From: Microbacterium esteraromaticum
Lineage (GTDB): Bacteria > Actinomycetota > Actinomycetes > Actinomycetales > Microbacteriaceae
Length of the DNA: 64,000 nt
NCBI RefSeq assembly: GCF_014084045.1
Contig: NZ_CP043732.1
Coordinates: 1,550,001 to 1,614,000 of the forward strand
Direction of reading: 5' to 3'
Part shown: positions 43,413-52,527 of the stretch, one piece after another
Numbering within the stretch: the first letter of the stretch is position 1
How the letters are laid out: each line of letters opens with the position of its first letter
Translations under genes and position numbers: made by a program
Notes under the pieces: model-generated
What the model was told of the DNA's origin: nothing
Seen by the model: only the letters and a program-made list of their open reading frames with translations
Databases searched by the model: none

Positions 43413-44833
43413 TCTGGGAGATCGACGACGGCGAGAGGCAGATCGAAGGGCTCGACGCCGCCGGCCGGCCCGACCCTGCGTACGCCGCATCGCTCGGGCT
43501 GCTGCCTGCCCCGTTCGGGCGCCGGTCGATGGCGACCCTCGTCGAGCTGCTGATCCTGCTCGCGATCGCCGCCCCTGCGATGGTGGTGGCGACGCCCGCA
43601 CTCCTGTCGATCGTCACCGGTGCCGCCGATCCGGCGGCGATGCTCGAGAAGGGCGACCTTCTCTGGCCGATCGTGACGCTCGCCGCGGGCAACGTGCTCG
43701 CCATGATCTTCGTGATCCTGCAGCTGGTGCTGCTCGGCCGCAAGGGCGTCACCGCGGGCAAGGCGATGTTCGGCCTGCGAACGGTCAATGTGCGCACGCT
43801 CGAGCAGCCGCGGTTCTGGCGCGGCGCGGTCGTGCGCTATCTGCTGATCTGCCTGTCATTCCTGCTGCCGCTGCTCGGACCGCTGCTTGTGGTCGCCCTC
43901 TCCCCGTTCTTCGACGCCGAGCGCCGGGGTCGCAGCTGGCTCGACCAGGCCGCGGCCACGTGGATGGTCGACGTGCGCCGTGGGCTGAACCCCTACGACG
44001 CGAAGCGCATGCGCATCGCCCGCAAGTCGGTGCGCATCCCCGAGCACGAACGAGGGCCCGCGCTTCCATCGCTCGCCACACCTGTCGACCGCGACGCCCC
44101 CGCCGCCTACACGCCGTCGGGACGCTTCTCGGGCGGAGTGATCGGCGCGCACCGCGGAACGTCCGCGCCTCGCACCGACGGGCCGGCGGCACCCGCGGCA
44201 CCCGCACCCGCGGCGCCGTTCGCTCCGGCTGTCGCGTCGAGCGGGATGGTGGATGCCGTGCCGCCGCCCCTGGCATCCGGCCAGCTGCTCGATTCGTTCG
44301 CCTCGCGACCTGCGGCACCCGCACCCGCACCCGCACCCGCACCTGCGGCCCCCGCACCCGCACCTGCGGCCCCCGCACCCGCTGCCCCCGCACCCGCGGC
44401 GGCACCTGCGCCGTCCCTGCCTCCGTCCGCGGCCTCCGCCGCGGTGGTGTCGAGTACCGCAGGGCAGCCCGCACACGCGCCGTCTCCCGGCGAGCCCGCA
44501 GCGGGCGTGCGCGCCGTGCTGCAGCTCGACGACGGGAGCCGCATCGAGGTGCGCGGCGCCACGCTGATCGGACGGGCGCCGGCGCCCGTCGCCGGCGAGG
44601 GCGCTGTGCAGCTCGTCGCCATCGCAGACGACACCAGGTCCGTCTCGAAGACCCACCTCGCGATCCTCCCGGCACGACGAGGAGTCCTCGTCGTCGATCG
44701 CGGCTCCACCAACGGCAGCGCGATCGTCCGGGCAGGCTCCGAGATGCCCGTGACGCCGGGCGACCCCGCACCCGTGCAGGTCGGCGATGTGGTCCGCTTC
44801 GGCGACCGCACGCTGACCGTCGAGCGGGCATGA
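43409..44833 (+). CDS. Second RDD-FHA membrane protein
   Basis: A 474-aa protein. I set the start at TTG 43409, which overlaps the previous stop (TTGA) and follows AAGGAGAG at 43397-43404; longer frames overlap the FHA-HTH gene. Residues ~35-175 are an RDD domain with about three helices (FGRRSMATLVELLILLAIAA, KGVTAGKAMFGLRTVNV). A Pro/Ala-rich linker follows, and the C-terminal ~110 residues are an FHA domain (TLIGRAPAP, VSKTHLAIL, RGSTNGSAIV). It is the last gene before the secretion ATPase, 22 bp away, and may help tether it to phosphorylated partners. Confidence 0.88.
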   Translation: MIWEIDDGERQIEGLDAAGRPDPAYAASLGLLPAPFGRRSMATLVELLILLAIAAPAMVVATPALLSIVTGAADPAAMLEKGDLLWPIVTLAAGNVLAMIFVILQLVLLGRKGVTAGKAMFGLRTVNVRTLEQPRFWRGAVVRYLLICLSFLLPLLGPLLVVALSPFFDAERRGRSWLDQAAATWMVDVRRGLNPYDAKRMRIARKSVRIPEHERGPALPSLATPVDRDAPAAYTPSGRFSGGVIGAHRGTSAPRTDGPAAPAAPAPAAPFAPAVASSGMVDAVPPPLASGQLLDSFASRPAAPAPAPAPAPAAPAPAPAAPAPAAPAPAAAPAPSLPPSAASAAVVSSTAGQPAHAPSPGEPAAGVRAVLQLDDGSRIEVRGATLIGRAPAPVAGEGAVQLVAIADDTRSVSKTHLAILPARRGVLVVDRGSTNGSAIVRAGSEMPVTPGDPAPVQVGDVVRFGDRTLTVERA

Positions 44834-44855
44834 CAGTCGACAACCAGGAGAACCG

Positions 44856-47800
44856 ATGAGAATCAAGCTGACGCTGCGGCGCCCCGGTGTCCCCCTGACC
44901 GACATCGTCGTGATGGCCGACTCGACCGCGACCGTCGCCGACGTGGCCGTTCAGATCGCCGACACCGACCCGCTGCGCTCCGTGGCGATGTCGACCGGTG
45001 ACGTGCTCAGCCTGGCGGTCGCGCCGCCCACCAGCGACGCGCTCGTCACACTCAACCCCGACCTGCTGATCGGCGATGCCCCGGTCGGCTCCGGCTTCAT
45101 GACCGAGGTCGTGAACCTCGGGCCCAATCGTGCGGCGACGGCCCCGATGGGCAGCCGGCCTGCCGCGCTGCTCAGCGTGGTGTCGGGTCCGGCGGCGGGG
45201 CAGGAGTTCCCGTTGCCCGTCGGCCACTTCTTCATCGGCCGCGACACCTCGAGCGACGTGGTGCTCGCAGATCCACTGGTGTCCAAGAGGCACGCGCGCA
45301 TCGAGGTCGCATCGACCTTCGTCGAGCTCGTCGATCTCAACTCCGCCAACGGCATCCTCGTCGACGGCGGGCTGGTGCAGCGCCTGAGGGTCATCCCCGG
45401 CCAGAAGTTCACGCTGGGCGACTGCGAACTCGTGGTGCACCTGGTGAGCGACTTCGACGGCTCGGCCGCCGTCGACCCGGTGCTCGAGCGCGGCGGGGCT
45501 CTGCTGTTCAACCGCAGCCCGCGCGTCGAGGAGCGCTACATCGGCGACGAGCTCGACGAGCCGCGCTACCCGAAGGACCAGGTGCAGCGGCTGTTCCCCT
45601 GGCCGATGCTGGTCGCGCCGATCCTGCTCGGTGCGGCGATGTTCGCGATCAGCGGCAACGCCCGCTCGCTGCTCATCATCTTCATGTCGCCCCTGATGAT
45701 GTTCGGAAACTTCATCTCGCAGAAGACCAATATCGGCCAGCGGCTGCGCAAAGAGGTGGAGTCGTTCGAGGAGCAGTTCGAGAAGCTGGAGGAGAAGCTC
45801 TATCTGGCCCAGCCGCACGAGCGCGCGGTGAGACAGGCCGAGGTGCCGGCGGTCGCGATCGTCTTCGACGAGGCGATGCGACTCGGGCCCATGCTGTGGA
45901 CCCGTCGCCCCGAGCACTGGAACTTCCTCGCCGTGCGTCTCGGCACCTGCGAGGACGCCTCGCGCACCAAGGTCAAGCGAGGCGAATCCGCCGATGCGCT
46001 GGTCGAGTACGTCGAGCGCGTCGACCGCCTCGAGGACCGCTACCGGATGATCAGCGACGTGCCGATCCTCGAGTCGCTGCAGAGCGTCGGCTCGATCGGC
46101 GTCGCGGGGCCCACCTCGTCGGCGAGCGACGCGCTGCGTGGGCTCGCCGTGCAGCTCTTCGGCATGCACTCCCCGAACGAGCTCGTCACGGTGGCGATCA
46201 CCGAGCCCGGCTGGGCGAACGAGCTCGACTGGCTGAAGTGGCTGCCGCACACGTCGAGCGAGCGCAACCCGTTCAAGGACGTGCCGCTGGCCGATTCGGC
46301 GTCGACCGGCGCCGCGCTGCTGAACGGCCTCGAAGAGCTCGTGATGCGGCGCGCGAAGTCAGCCACCTCCCCTCGCCCGCCGTACGGCCACGACTGGGAT
46401 CCGACCTACTTCGGCACCGACGTCAAGCGCGCCGCCGAAGAGGCCAGCTTCCCCGGCCAGACCGCCGTTCTCGTCATCATCACCAACGACGCGCCCGTCG
46501 ACCGCGCACGCCTCACCCAGATCCTCGAGCGCGGCGCCGACGTCGGAGTGTACGGACTGTTCGTCGCTCCCGTGGTCGAGGCGCTGCCGGCCGCTTGCCG
46601 CAGCTTCGTCGACGTGACCGACGGCCTCGAGAATGCGCGCGTCGGCACCGTCCGCAACGGCGTCTCCTACACCGGTGTGCGGGTCGAGGGCGTCTCGCAC
46701 GCGTACATGACGATGTTCGCGAAGCGCCTCGCCCCCGTCGTCGACTCCAGCACGGTCGTCGAGGACTCGTCCGACATCCCGAACTCGGTGATGTTCCTCT
46801 CTCTCGTCGGCACCGAGGTGGCATCCGACCCGTCTGCCGTCATCGACCGCTGGCGGCAGAACAACACCATCATCGACCGCTCAGGCGCTCCGCAGTCACG
46901 ACTGAAGAAGGCGGGCAACCTTCGTGCGATCATCGGGCAGTCGCAGACGGATGCCATGACGCTCGACCTGCGCACGCAGGGCCCGCACGCCCTCGTCGGC
47001 GGCACCACCGGTGCCGGCAAGAGCGAGTTCCTGCAGGCGTGGGTGCTCGGCATGGCCGCAGCGCACAGCCCCGACCGCGTCACCTTCCTGTTCGTGGACT
47101 ACAAGGGCGGATCGGCGTTCGCCGACTGCGTCGACCTTCCGCACACCGTCGGTCTCGTCACCGACCTCAGCCCGCACCTCGTGCGACGCGCGCTCACCAG
47201 CCTGCGCGCCGAGCTGCACCACCGCGAGCACCTCTTCAACCGGAAGAAGGCGAAGGACCTCCTCGAGCTCGAGAAGCGCCGCGACCCCGACACCCCTCCC
47301 GCTCTCGTGCTCGTGATCGACGAGTTCGCCGCGCTCGCCGGAGAGGTCCCCGAGTTCGTGGACGGCGTCGTCGACATCGCCCAGCGCGGTCGTTCGCTCG
47401 GCATCCACCTGATCATGGCCACCCAGCGCCCCGCCGGTGTCATCAAAGACAACCTCCGCGCCAACACCAACTTGCGCGTCGCCCTGCGCATGGCGGACGA
47501 GTCCGACTCGAAGGATGTCGTCGACGACCCGGTCGCGGCATCCTTCCCGCCCTCGATCCCCGGTCGCGGCATCGCGAAGACCGGTCCGGGACGGCTCGTG
47601 CCCTTCCAGTCGGCCTACGCCGGCGGGTGGACCACCGACGAGGTGCAGGTCGCAGAGGTGAAGATCGCCGAGCTGCGCTTCGGATCGACCCAGCTCTGGG
47701 AGGCAGAGCAGGCACCGGAGTCGGACTCCCACGACGAGGACCTCGGCCCAACCGACCAGAAGCGCATCGTGGCGACGCTGGTGAAGGCGTCGGCGCAGGC

Positions 47801-49361
47801 CGGCATCCCCGCCCCGCGGCGCCCGTGGCTCGACGACCTCGAGCATGCTGTCGACCTTCGTGATCTGCCCCTGCGCGGTGACGGCGAGATCCTGCTCGGC
47901 AAGATGGACGTGCCTGCCCGCCAGCTTCAGGAGCCCACGTACTTCCTGCCCGACAAGGACGGCTCCCTGCTCGTCTACGGCACCAGCGGGTCTGGCAAGT
48001 CGACGGTGCTGCGCACCCTGGCGATCGCGGCCGGTCACGACCCGAGGAGCAGCGTCGAGGTGTACGGCCTCGACTTCGGGTCGGGCTCCCTGCGCAGCCT
48101 CGAGATCCTGCCCCATGTCGGCTCGATCATCGCGGGCGATGACGCGGAGCGCGTGCAGCGCATCCTTCGCTCGCTCGCCCGGGTGCTCGACGACCGCGGC
48201 AAGCGCTTCAGCGCGGCCAACGCGGCGAGCCTCACCGAGTACCGCGAGATCACCGGCCGCGACGAGCCGCGCATCCTCTTCCTCATCGACGGGTTCCCGC
48301 AGTTCCGCTCGGAGTGGGAGTCGACCACCGCCCGGATGCCCTTCTACCAGACCTTCATGCGGATCCTCGGCGAGGGGCGTCCCCTGGGCGTGCACGTCGT
48401 CGCCACGGCCGACCGCTCGGGATCGGTGCCGACGGCCGTGAGCGCGAACGTCTCACGACGCGTCGTGCTGCGCCTCGCAGAGGAGTCGGCCTACGCGATG
48501 CTCAACGCGCCGAAGGACGTGCTCGACGAGCGCTCCGCGCCCGGTCGCGCCATCATGGACGGACTCGAGACGCAGATCGCCACCCTCGGCGGCACGCCCA
48601 ACGTCGCAGAGCAGACGAAGCTGCTCGAGAAGCTCGCCGACGACCTCCGGGCCGCCGGAGCGCGCGAGGTCGCCGAGATCGGCGCCCTGCCGACCCGGCT
48701 CTCGGCGCGCGACCTCCCCGAGCGGGTGGGCGAGTTCCCCGTGCTCGGCATCGCCGAGGACACCCTCTCGGCGCGCGATTTCGACCCGGTCGGCACATTC
48801 GTGGTCGCGGGCCCGCCGCTGTCGGGCAAGACGAACGCGCTGAAGTGGCTGATCACCTCGATGCGCCGCTTCGATCCGGAATGCGTGCTGTTCCACTTCG
48901 GCGGTCGGCGCTCGCAGCTGAAGGAGTACGCCCCGTGGACCCGCAGCGCCGTCACCCCCGACGACGCCAAGGAGCTCGCGAAGGAGATCGTCGAGCTCGT
49001 CGCCGACGAGTCGCTGCCGATGCGCGTGATGATCGTGATCGAGGACGTGCCGCAGTTCGCCGACAGCCCGGCGGAACGCGACATGAAGGCGCTGTTCCAG
49101 GCGATCAACCGCAGCGATCACCTCCTCGTCGGCGATGCGGACGTGACGCAGGTCACCAGCGGTTTCGGCTTCATCGGAGACTTCAAGGCCGGCCGCAAGG
49201 GCATCATCCTCAAGCCCGACTCGTTCGACGGCGACGCGGTGTTCAAGGTGCCGTTCCCGAAGGTCAAGCGCACCGACTTCCCCGAGGGCAGGGGCATCTT
49301 CGTGCAGGCAGGGCGCCAGGTCACGGTGCAGCTGCCCCTGATCGAAGGGGAGGCGCTGTGA
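44856..49361 (+). CDS. Type VII secretion FtsK/SpoIIIE ATPase (EccC/EssC family) with N-terminal ubiquitin-like and FHA domains
   Basis: A 1501-aa membrane ATPase. Residues 1-80 resemble the ubiquitin-like YukD/EccD N-domain. An FHA domain follows at ~105-185 (FFIGRDTSSDVVL, VSKRHARI, SANGILVDGG), then two membrane helices near 248-288 and three ATPase modules. Module 1 has GGTTGAGKSE (~714) and VLVIDEFAAL. Module 2 has GTSGSGKST (~1042) and ILFLIDGFPQF. Module 3 has a changed P-loop, GPPLSGKT (~1318), with MIVIEDVPQF. The first module is canonical; later ones are weakened, as in known EccC proteins. It is the export motor for WXG100-type substrates such as those from 52155 on. No EccB, EccD, EccE or mycosin gene lies in this window, so the channel is unknown here. 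The FHA links export to the kinases. Confidence 0.95.
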   Translation: MRIKLTLRRPGVPLTDIVVMADSTATVADVAVQIADTDPLRSVAMSTGDVLSLAVAPPTSDALVTLNPDLLIGDAPVGSGFMTEVVNLGPNRAATAPMGSRPAALLSVVSGPAAGQEFPLPVGHFFIGRDTSSDVVLADPLVSKRHARIEVASTFVELVDLNSANGILVDGGLVQRLRVIPGQKFTLGDCELVVHLVSDFDGSAAVDPVLERGGALLFNRSPRVEERYIGDELDEPRYPKDQVQRLFPWPMLVAPILLGAAMFAISGNARSLLIIFMSPLMMFGNFISQKTNIGQRLRKEVESFEEQFEKLEEKLYLAQPHERAVRQAEVPAVAIVFDEAMRLGPMLWTRRPEHWNFLAVRLGTCEDASRTKVKRGESADALVEYVERVDRLEDRYRMISDVPILESLQSVGSIGVAGPTSSASDALRGLAVQLFGMHSPNELVTVAITEPGWANELDWLKWLPHTSSERNPFKDVPLADSASTGAALLNGLEELVMRRAKSATSPRPPYGHDWDPTYFGTDVKRAAEEASFPGQTAVLVIITNDAPVDRARLTQILERGADVGVYGLFVAPVVEALPAACRSFVDVTDGLENARVGTVRNGVSYTGVRVEGVSHAYMTMFAKRLAPVVDSSTVVEDSSDIPNSVMFLSLVGTEVASDPSAVIDRWRQNNTIIDRSGAPQSRLKKAGNLRAIIGQSQTDAMTLDLRTQGPHALVGGTTGAGKSEFLQAWVLGMAAAHSPDRVTFLFVDYKGGSAFADCVDLPHTVGLVTDLSPHLVRRALTSLRAELHHREHLFNRKKAKDLLELEKRRDPDTPPALVLVIDEFAALAGEVPEFVDGVVDIAQRGRSLGIHLIMATQRPAGVIKDNLRANTNLRVALRMADESDSKDVVDDPVAASFPPSIPGRGIAKTGPGRLVPFQSAYAGGWTTDEVQVAEVKIAELRFGSTQLWEAEQAPESDSHDEDLGPTDQKRIVATLVKASAQAGIPAPRRPWLDDLEHAVDLRDLPLRGDGEILLGKMDVPARQLQEPTYFLPDKDGSLLVYGTSGSGKSTVLRTLAIAAGHDPRSSVEVYGLDFGSGSLRSLEILPHVGSIIAGDDAERVQRILRSLARVLDDRGKRFSAANAASLTEYREITGRDEPRILFLIDGFPQFRSEWESTTARMPFYQTFMRILGEGRPLGVHVVATADRSGSVPTAVSANVSRRVVLRLAEESAYAMLNAPKDVLDERSAPGRAIMDGLETQIATLGGTPNVAEQTKLLEKLADDLRAAGAREVAEIGALPTRLSARDLPERVGEFPVLGIAEDTLSARDFDPVGTFVVAGPPLSGKTNALKWLITSMRRFDPECVLFHFGGRRSQLKEYAPWTRSAVTPDDAKELAKEIVELVADESLPMRVMIVIEDVPQFADSPAERDMKALFQAINRSDHLLVGDADVTQVTSGFGFIGDFKAGRKGIILKPDSFDGDAVFKVPFPKVKRTDFPEGRGIFVQAGRQVTVQLPLIEGEAL

Positions 49362-49430
49362 CACGGATGGCGTGTTCTCCCCAACGCGCGTGGTCGGTTG
49401 ATGTCCCTACGGTGTCCGATGGCGGAATGA

Positions 49431-49684
49431 AGTCGAGGCGGTAGTCAGAGGGGCGCGGACATCAACATCCCGACGTCTGATCTGGATCGGTTGAACACCT
49501 GGTTGGGCTGAGCGATTGGGACGACAAGCGGGAGACGCTGCGCGAGAAGCTGATGCTGACGGGCACGACGATCATCGGCGCCGAGGCGCCGGAGAACGAC
49601 GATTACGCTGTTGCGGTGCGAATGATCTTCGATGCGATGGCGTCCACGGTGACCTGGATCGCCGCAGCGGACGATGCGGCATGA
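49431..49684 (+). pseudogene. Remnant of an unrecognised small gene with an internal frameshift
   Basis: Open in frame from 49431 without a start codon, reading DINIPTSDLDRLNTWLG then a stop at 49509. The same protein-like text continues one frame over (LSDWDDKRETLREKL ... TVTWIAAADDAA) to TGA 49682-49684. One missing base at GGCTGAGC would rejoin them. The last bases overlap the next small frame (ATGA). I do not recognise the family. It lies between eccC and an inserted EamA/LysR block and looks decayed. Confidence 0.45.
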
Positions 49685-49887
49685 AGCCGGTCGTCCGACT
49701 GTCGGGTGACGACGCGGGGGTGAGGGCGGTCGCCCGTGAGGCGGTCGAGCTGATGCAGCAGGGCGACGCGGGCCGTGCGCTGTTCTCCGGGCTCTGGGAT
49801 CTGCAGCAGCGTCGAAGGCGATTCCTGGCGCGGCCTCGTTCGCAGGCGACCGCGCCTATGGCCGAGGCGAGCCGGGAGCCGAGGTAG
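49681..49887 (+). CDS. Small unrecognised reading frame, probably truncated
   Basis: A 68-codon frame starting in ATGA overlap with the preceding remnant. Residues 1-55 (MKPVVRLSGDDAGVRAVARE... LWDLQQRRRRFLARPR) look like real coding sequence. The tail (SQATAPMAEASREPR) is read from what is, on the other strand, a PanE fragment, so the true C-terminus was probably lost at the junction near 49845-49865. Function unknown. Confidence 0.4.
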   Translation: MKPVVRLSGDDAGVRAVAREAVELMQQGDAGRALFSGLWDLQQRRRRFLARPRSQATAPMAEASREPR

Positions 49888-49925
49888 CCTCCGACCGCTC
49901 CTGCCCCAACGATGAGGATTCGCAT
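49866..49925 (-). pseudogene. N-terminal remnant of a ketopantoate-reductase-like gene (PanE/ApbA)
   Basis: Twenty codons on the minus strand read MRILIVGAGAVGGYLGSRLA, a textbook Rossmann GxGxxG start of PanE/ApbA proteins, and then the similarity ends. The start lies 11 nt after the EamA stop on the same strand, so it was once the second gene of an EamA operon. It marks the left end of an insertion or the edge of a deletion. Confidence 0.6.
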
Positions 49926-49936
49926 GCTGGTTCCCT

Positions 49937-50851
49937 TCACTGAGTCGGTGTTCGATGTGTGTCAGCGCCGTGGCGAGCTGTTCTGCGAGCGAGCAGGCGC
50001 GGGCCTTGAGAGGTGATGACGACTCCGATGATGACGACGGCGCCACCTAGTAGCTCGAGCGGAATGGGCAGTTCGCCGAGCCAGACCCATGCGATGAGAA
50101 CGGCGACTGGCGGCACGAGATAGAGCAAGGAAGTGGAAACGGCGACCGGCATTCGCGCGACAGCGTACGCCCAGAGCACGAACCCTGCCGCAGAGGGAAG
50201 CAGACCGAGGTAGATCGCTGAGAGCCACGGGGCGAGGCCCGCGCCGAACAGCCCGTCCAGGTCGAACGGGACGAGAGGCAATGTCATCACCGTTCCCGCG
50301 AGCATCGCGTAGCAGGCGACCTCGATGCTGCTGTATCTCTTCAGCAGCGGTCTCTGCAGCGGATGGTAGATGCCTTGCACGACCATCGCGGCTACCACGA
50401 TCCAGACAGCCGCCGAAAGAGAGACACCCGCGCGAGCGAGGCAGACGAACGCCACACCGGTGAGTGCGATTATGCTGCCGACAACAGTGGTTCGTGAGAT
50501 GCGCTCCGAGAAGAGAACCCGCGCGACGACGACCGATACCAACGGTGCGGCGGCGACGATGATGCTCGCCGTCCCCGCAGGCACATAGATCTCACCCCAG
50601 TTGAGAAGCAGCTGATACGCCGCCATGCCAAAGAACCCGCAGGCAGCGATCCAACCCAGATCTCGCGGTCTCGGCAACCGCGCTTTCACGACCACGGCGA
50701 CGATGAGCAGAGCCAGCGCTGCCACGAGCAGGCGCGCGAACGACAACCCGATGACTCCCATCGCTGGCGCCGCGACTCGGATGGCAGGAAACGCTGACGC
50801 CCACAGCACGACTACCAACAATCCGGCACTCAAAGCTCTGTTGAGTCTCAT
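49937..50851 (-). CDS. EamA/DMT-family transporter
   Basis: A 304-aa protein with ten hydrophobic helices in two EamA repeats (VVVLWASAFPAIRVAAPAMG in the first, GVAFVCLARAG and LLYLVPPVAVLIAWVWLGE in the second). The family exports or imports small metabolites; the substrate is not readable. I chose the ATG at 50851, since an upstream start adds 11 residues unlike family members. Transcribed away from the LysR regulator at 50937, which probably controls it. Base composition is less GC-biased than the neighbours, consistent with recent arrival. Confidence 0.9.
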   Translation of the reverse strand: MRLNRALSAGLLVVVLWASAFPAIRVAAPAMGVIGLSFARLLVAALALLIVAVVVKARLPRPRDLGWIAACGFFGMAAYQLLLNWGEIYVPAGTASIIVAAAPLVSVVVARVLFSERISRTTVVGSIIALTGVAFVCLARAGVSLSAAVWIVVAAMVVQGIYHPLQRPLLKRYSSIEVACYAMLAGTVMTLPLVPFDLDGLFGAGLAPWLSAIYLGLLPSAAGFVLWAYAVARMPVAVSTSLLYLVPPVAVLIAWVWLGELPIPLELLGGAVVIIGVVITSQGPRLLARRTARHGADTHRTPTQ

Positions 50852-50936
50852 GACACCAGAGTGGCAAGATGGCCACATCAGCACAATTGACGGGTTATTA
50901 ACCGATACGTAAGCATTGTTTACTCATAGGAAGCAC
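50852..50936. promoter_or_regulatory. Divergent EamA/LysR control region
   Basis: An 85-bp AT-rich gap between two divergent starts, containing TTATTAACCGATACGTAA and TTGTTTACTC. Its AT content stands out from the surroundings and suits overlapping promoters with a LysR binding site. AGGAAG serves as ribosome site for the LysR gene. Confidence 0.5.
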
Positions 50937-51857
50937 ATGATCGACGTTCGCAAGCTCCGCCTCCTGGCCGCCCTCCAGCGTCTCGGAACCGTCGCGGCCG
51001 TGGCAGAAGAGATGCACCTCAGCGCTCCTGGCGTCTCGATGCAGCTGGCCGCGCTCGAGAAAGAGCTAGGAATCCGTCTCACGCAGCGGCACGGACGACG
51101 GCTCGTGCTGACTGCGGCAGGGGTCACGCTCGCGGATCACGGGCGCGAAATTCTCGCCCGGCTATCTCTCGCCGAACTCGAACTGCAGTCCCTGCGCGCC
51201 GGCACCGTGGGCCGCTATACCCTGACCGCGTTCCCCTCCGCATCCCGCACCATCGTTGCGGAGGCCTTTCGGGATATGTTGAGGGATACCCGACCAGCGC
51301 TGGACGTGCACCTCACGGTCGCGGAGCCCGACCGCGCAATCGATTCACTACTGACCGGCGACGCCGACCTCGCGATCATCCACTCATACTCGAACGTCCC
51401 CCGCGATCTACCCGACAGCCTCTCGTCACGTTCAATCGGGAGCGAGCCGGTCTGGCTGGCAGCACCGGCCGCCCAATCCTCAGGCGACAAGACCGTGCGG
51501 CTCGACGAGTTCTCGTCAATGCCATGGATCGCTCCGACGACGGATGTAACCTGCTACACAATGATGGAACGTGCATGCGGCCTCGCAGGGTTCCGACCTC
51601 ACATCGTCGCAGAGTCAATGGATTTTGCGGTGCAACTCGAACTCGTCGCCGCAGGCGTCGGCGTTGCACTCGTGCCCGCTCTGACTGCCACCGAAATCCC
51701 TGACGGAGTGAAGCTGCTCGACCTGGCAACGCCGGTGACTCGAAGCCTCCATCTCGCCATGCGCACACCTGACCAGGCGGACCCCGGAATCGCAAACCTC
51801 TGCGACACTCTCGCTCGCACCGCGGCCCGAAGACTCTCCATCACTCCAACAACCTGA
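50937..51857 (+). CDS. LysR-family transcriptional regulator
   Basis: A 306-aa LysR protein. The N-terminal winged helix-turn-helix is clear (LRLLAALQRLGTVAAVAEEMHLSAPGVSMQLAALEKELGIRLTQR with the usual linker LTAAGVTLADHGREIL), followed by a periplasmic-binding-like effector domain. ATG 50937 is preceded by ATAGGAAGCAC; a longer in-frame start adds seven residues. It is divergent from the EamA transporter and probably regulates it in response to a small molecule. It appears unrelated to the secretion system and part of an inserted block. Confidence 0.92.
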   Translation: MIDVRKLRLLAALQRLGTVAAVAEEMHLSAPGVSMQLAALEKELGIRLTQRHGRRLVLTAAGVTLADHGREILARLSLAELELQSLRAGTVGRYTLTAFPSASRTIVAEAFRDMLRDTRPALDVHLTVAEPDRAIDSLLTGDADLAIIHSYSNVPRDLPDSLSSRSIGSEPVWLAAPAAQSSGDKTVRLDEFSSMPWIAPTTDVTCYTMMERACGLAGFRPHIVAESMDFAVQLELVAAGVGVALVPALTATEIPDGVKLLDLATPVTRSLHLAMRTPDQADPGIANLCDTLARTAARRLSITPTT

Positions 51858-51887
51858 CCTGCCGATCCATCCCGACCGGTTTCCGCT

Positions 51888-52043
51888 GCCGAAACCCTGA
51901 TACGGCGCTGCGTTTCGGAGGGCTCGCGCGGGGTCGACGCCTCGACGGTGGCACAGGCGCGGTCGATGGAGCCGGAGGCGTGGCTCGCCTGGCTGGCATA
52001 CGACGGCGAGACCAGCATGTCCGACGTGGTTCCGCGCTCCTGA
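51888..52043 (+). pseudogene. C-terminal remnant of an unrecognised gene
   Basis: A 51-codon frame without start (AETLIRRCVSEGSRGVDAST ... YDGETSMSDVVPRS) ends at TGA 52041-52043, directly before the operator of the first WXG100 gene. It has coding-like amino-acid composition and codon use. Together with the small frames at 49431-49887 on the far side of the EamA/LysR block, it may be the other end of a split or deleted gene. Confidence 0.4.
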
Positions 52044-52053
52044 CCTGGTCTGA

Positions 52054-52100
52054 ATGGGGAGTTGTCCCCATCGACGGTGCTTGTGGGGTGTTGTTAGTTT
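52054..52100 (+). promoter_or_regulatory. Operator box and promoter of WXG100 gene 1
   Basis: ATGGGGA-GTTG-TCCCCAT at 52054-52071, then TAGTTT (extended TGT upstream) at 52095-52100 as the -10, 32.5 bp from the palindrome centre. The -35 position reads CGACGG, a poor match, as expected for an activator-dependent promoter. Confidence 0.75.
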
Positions 52101-52154
52101 TGTGTTGTCGGGCCGGTGGGGTCCGGTCCAATCGATTTACCGGAGGTGTTGACG

Positions 52155-52442
52155 ATGGCCGATTTCGGTGCGTCTTATGCGGAGATGGAGCAGGTGGCGT
52201 CGTCGCTGTCGCAGGCTCGTGATGACATTCAGGGTCAGCTGGACACTCTGAAGGGTCAGGTGGACACGCTGCTGGGTGAGGACTTCAAGACGCAGCACGC
52301 GTCGGGGAAGTTCGGTGAGGGTTACGGTGAGCTGACCACGGGTCTGAAGACTGCGGTGGATGGCATCAATGACATGTCGGAGTCGCTGCTGGGCATGATG
52401 CGTGCGATCCAGGATCTGGATCAGCAGCTCGCCGGCGGCTGA
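52155..52442 (+). CDS. WXG100-family type VII secretion substrate, copy 1
   Basis: A 95-aa two-helix WXG100-like protein. GGAGGTG lies 8 nt before ATG 52155. The helical hairpin turn, where the family normally has Trp-x-Gly, reads GEDFKTQ (Phe44-Lys-Thr46), so this is a WXG-less variant. Both flanking helices are amphipathic with regular heptads. It ends MMRAIQDLDQQLAGG. The same protein is encoded at 59264 and 59735. Codons prefer GAT, GGT and CGT, unlike the downstream effector gene. It probably dimerises with the small partners or effectors encoded next to it and leaves the cell through the EccC-type ATPase at 44856. Confidence 0.85.
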   Translation: MADFGASYAEMEQVASSLSQARDDIQGQLDTLKGQVDTLLGEDFKTQHASGKFGEGYGELTTGLKTAVDGINDMSESLLGMMRAIQDLDQQLAGG

Positions 52443-52457
52443 ACCCGCGTCGTATGG

Positions 52458-52487
52458 GAAGGGGTCGGCGGAGTCGTCGATCCCTTC
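52458..52487 (+). terminator. Hairpin after WXG100 gene 1
   Basis: GAAGGGGTCG at 52458-52467 can pair with CGATCCCTTC at 52478-52487 (one G-U pair), followed by a pyrimidine-rich TCTCGCCTG. It may attenuate transcription so that WXG100 is made in excess over the downstream effector genes. Confidence 0.4.
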
Positions 52488-52527
52488 TCTCGCCTGTAGC
52501 CGAGTCTCCTGACGAGAAGGATCAGAC

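Larger units (their letters stand above)
52051..52451 (+). repeat. WXG100 unit, copy 1 of a ~400-bp repeat
   Basis: Operator, promoter, leader and WXG100 gene are identical to 59160-59560. A third copy (59684-60079) shares the leader and gene with one synonymous change (CGT to CGC) but has a different promoter region. Confidence 0.9.
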
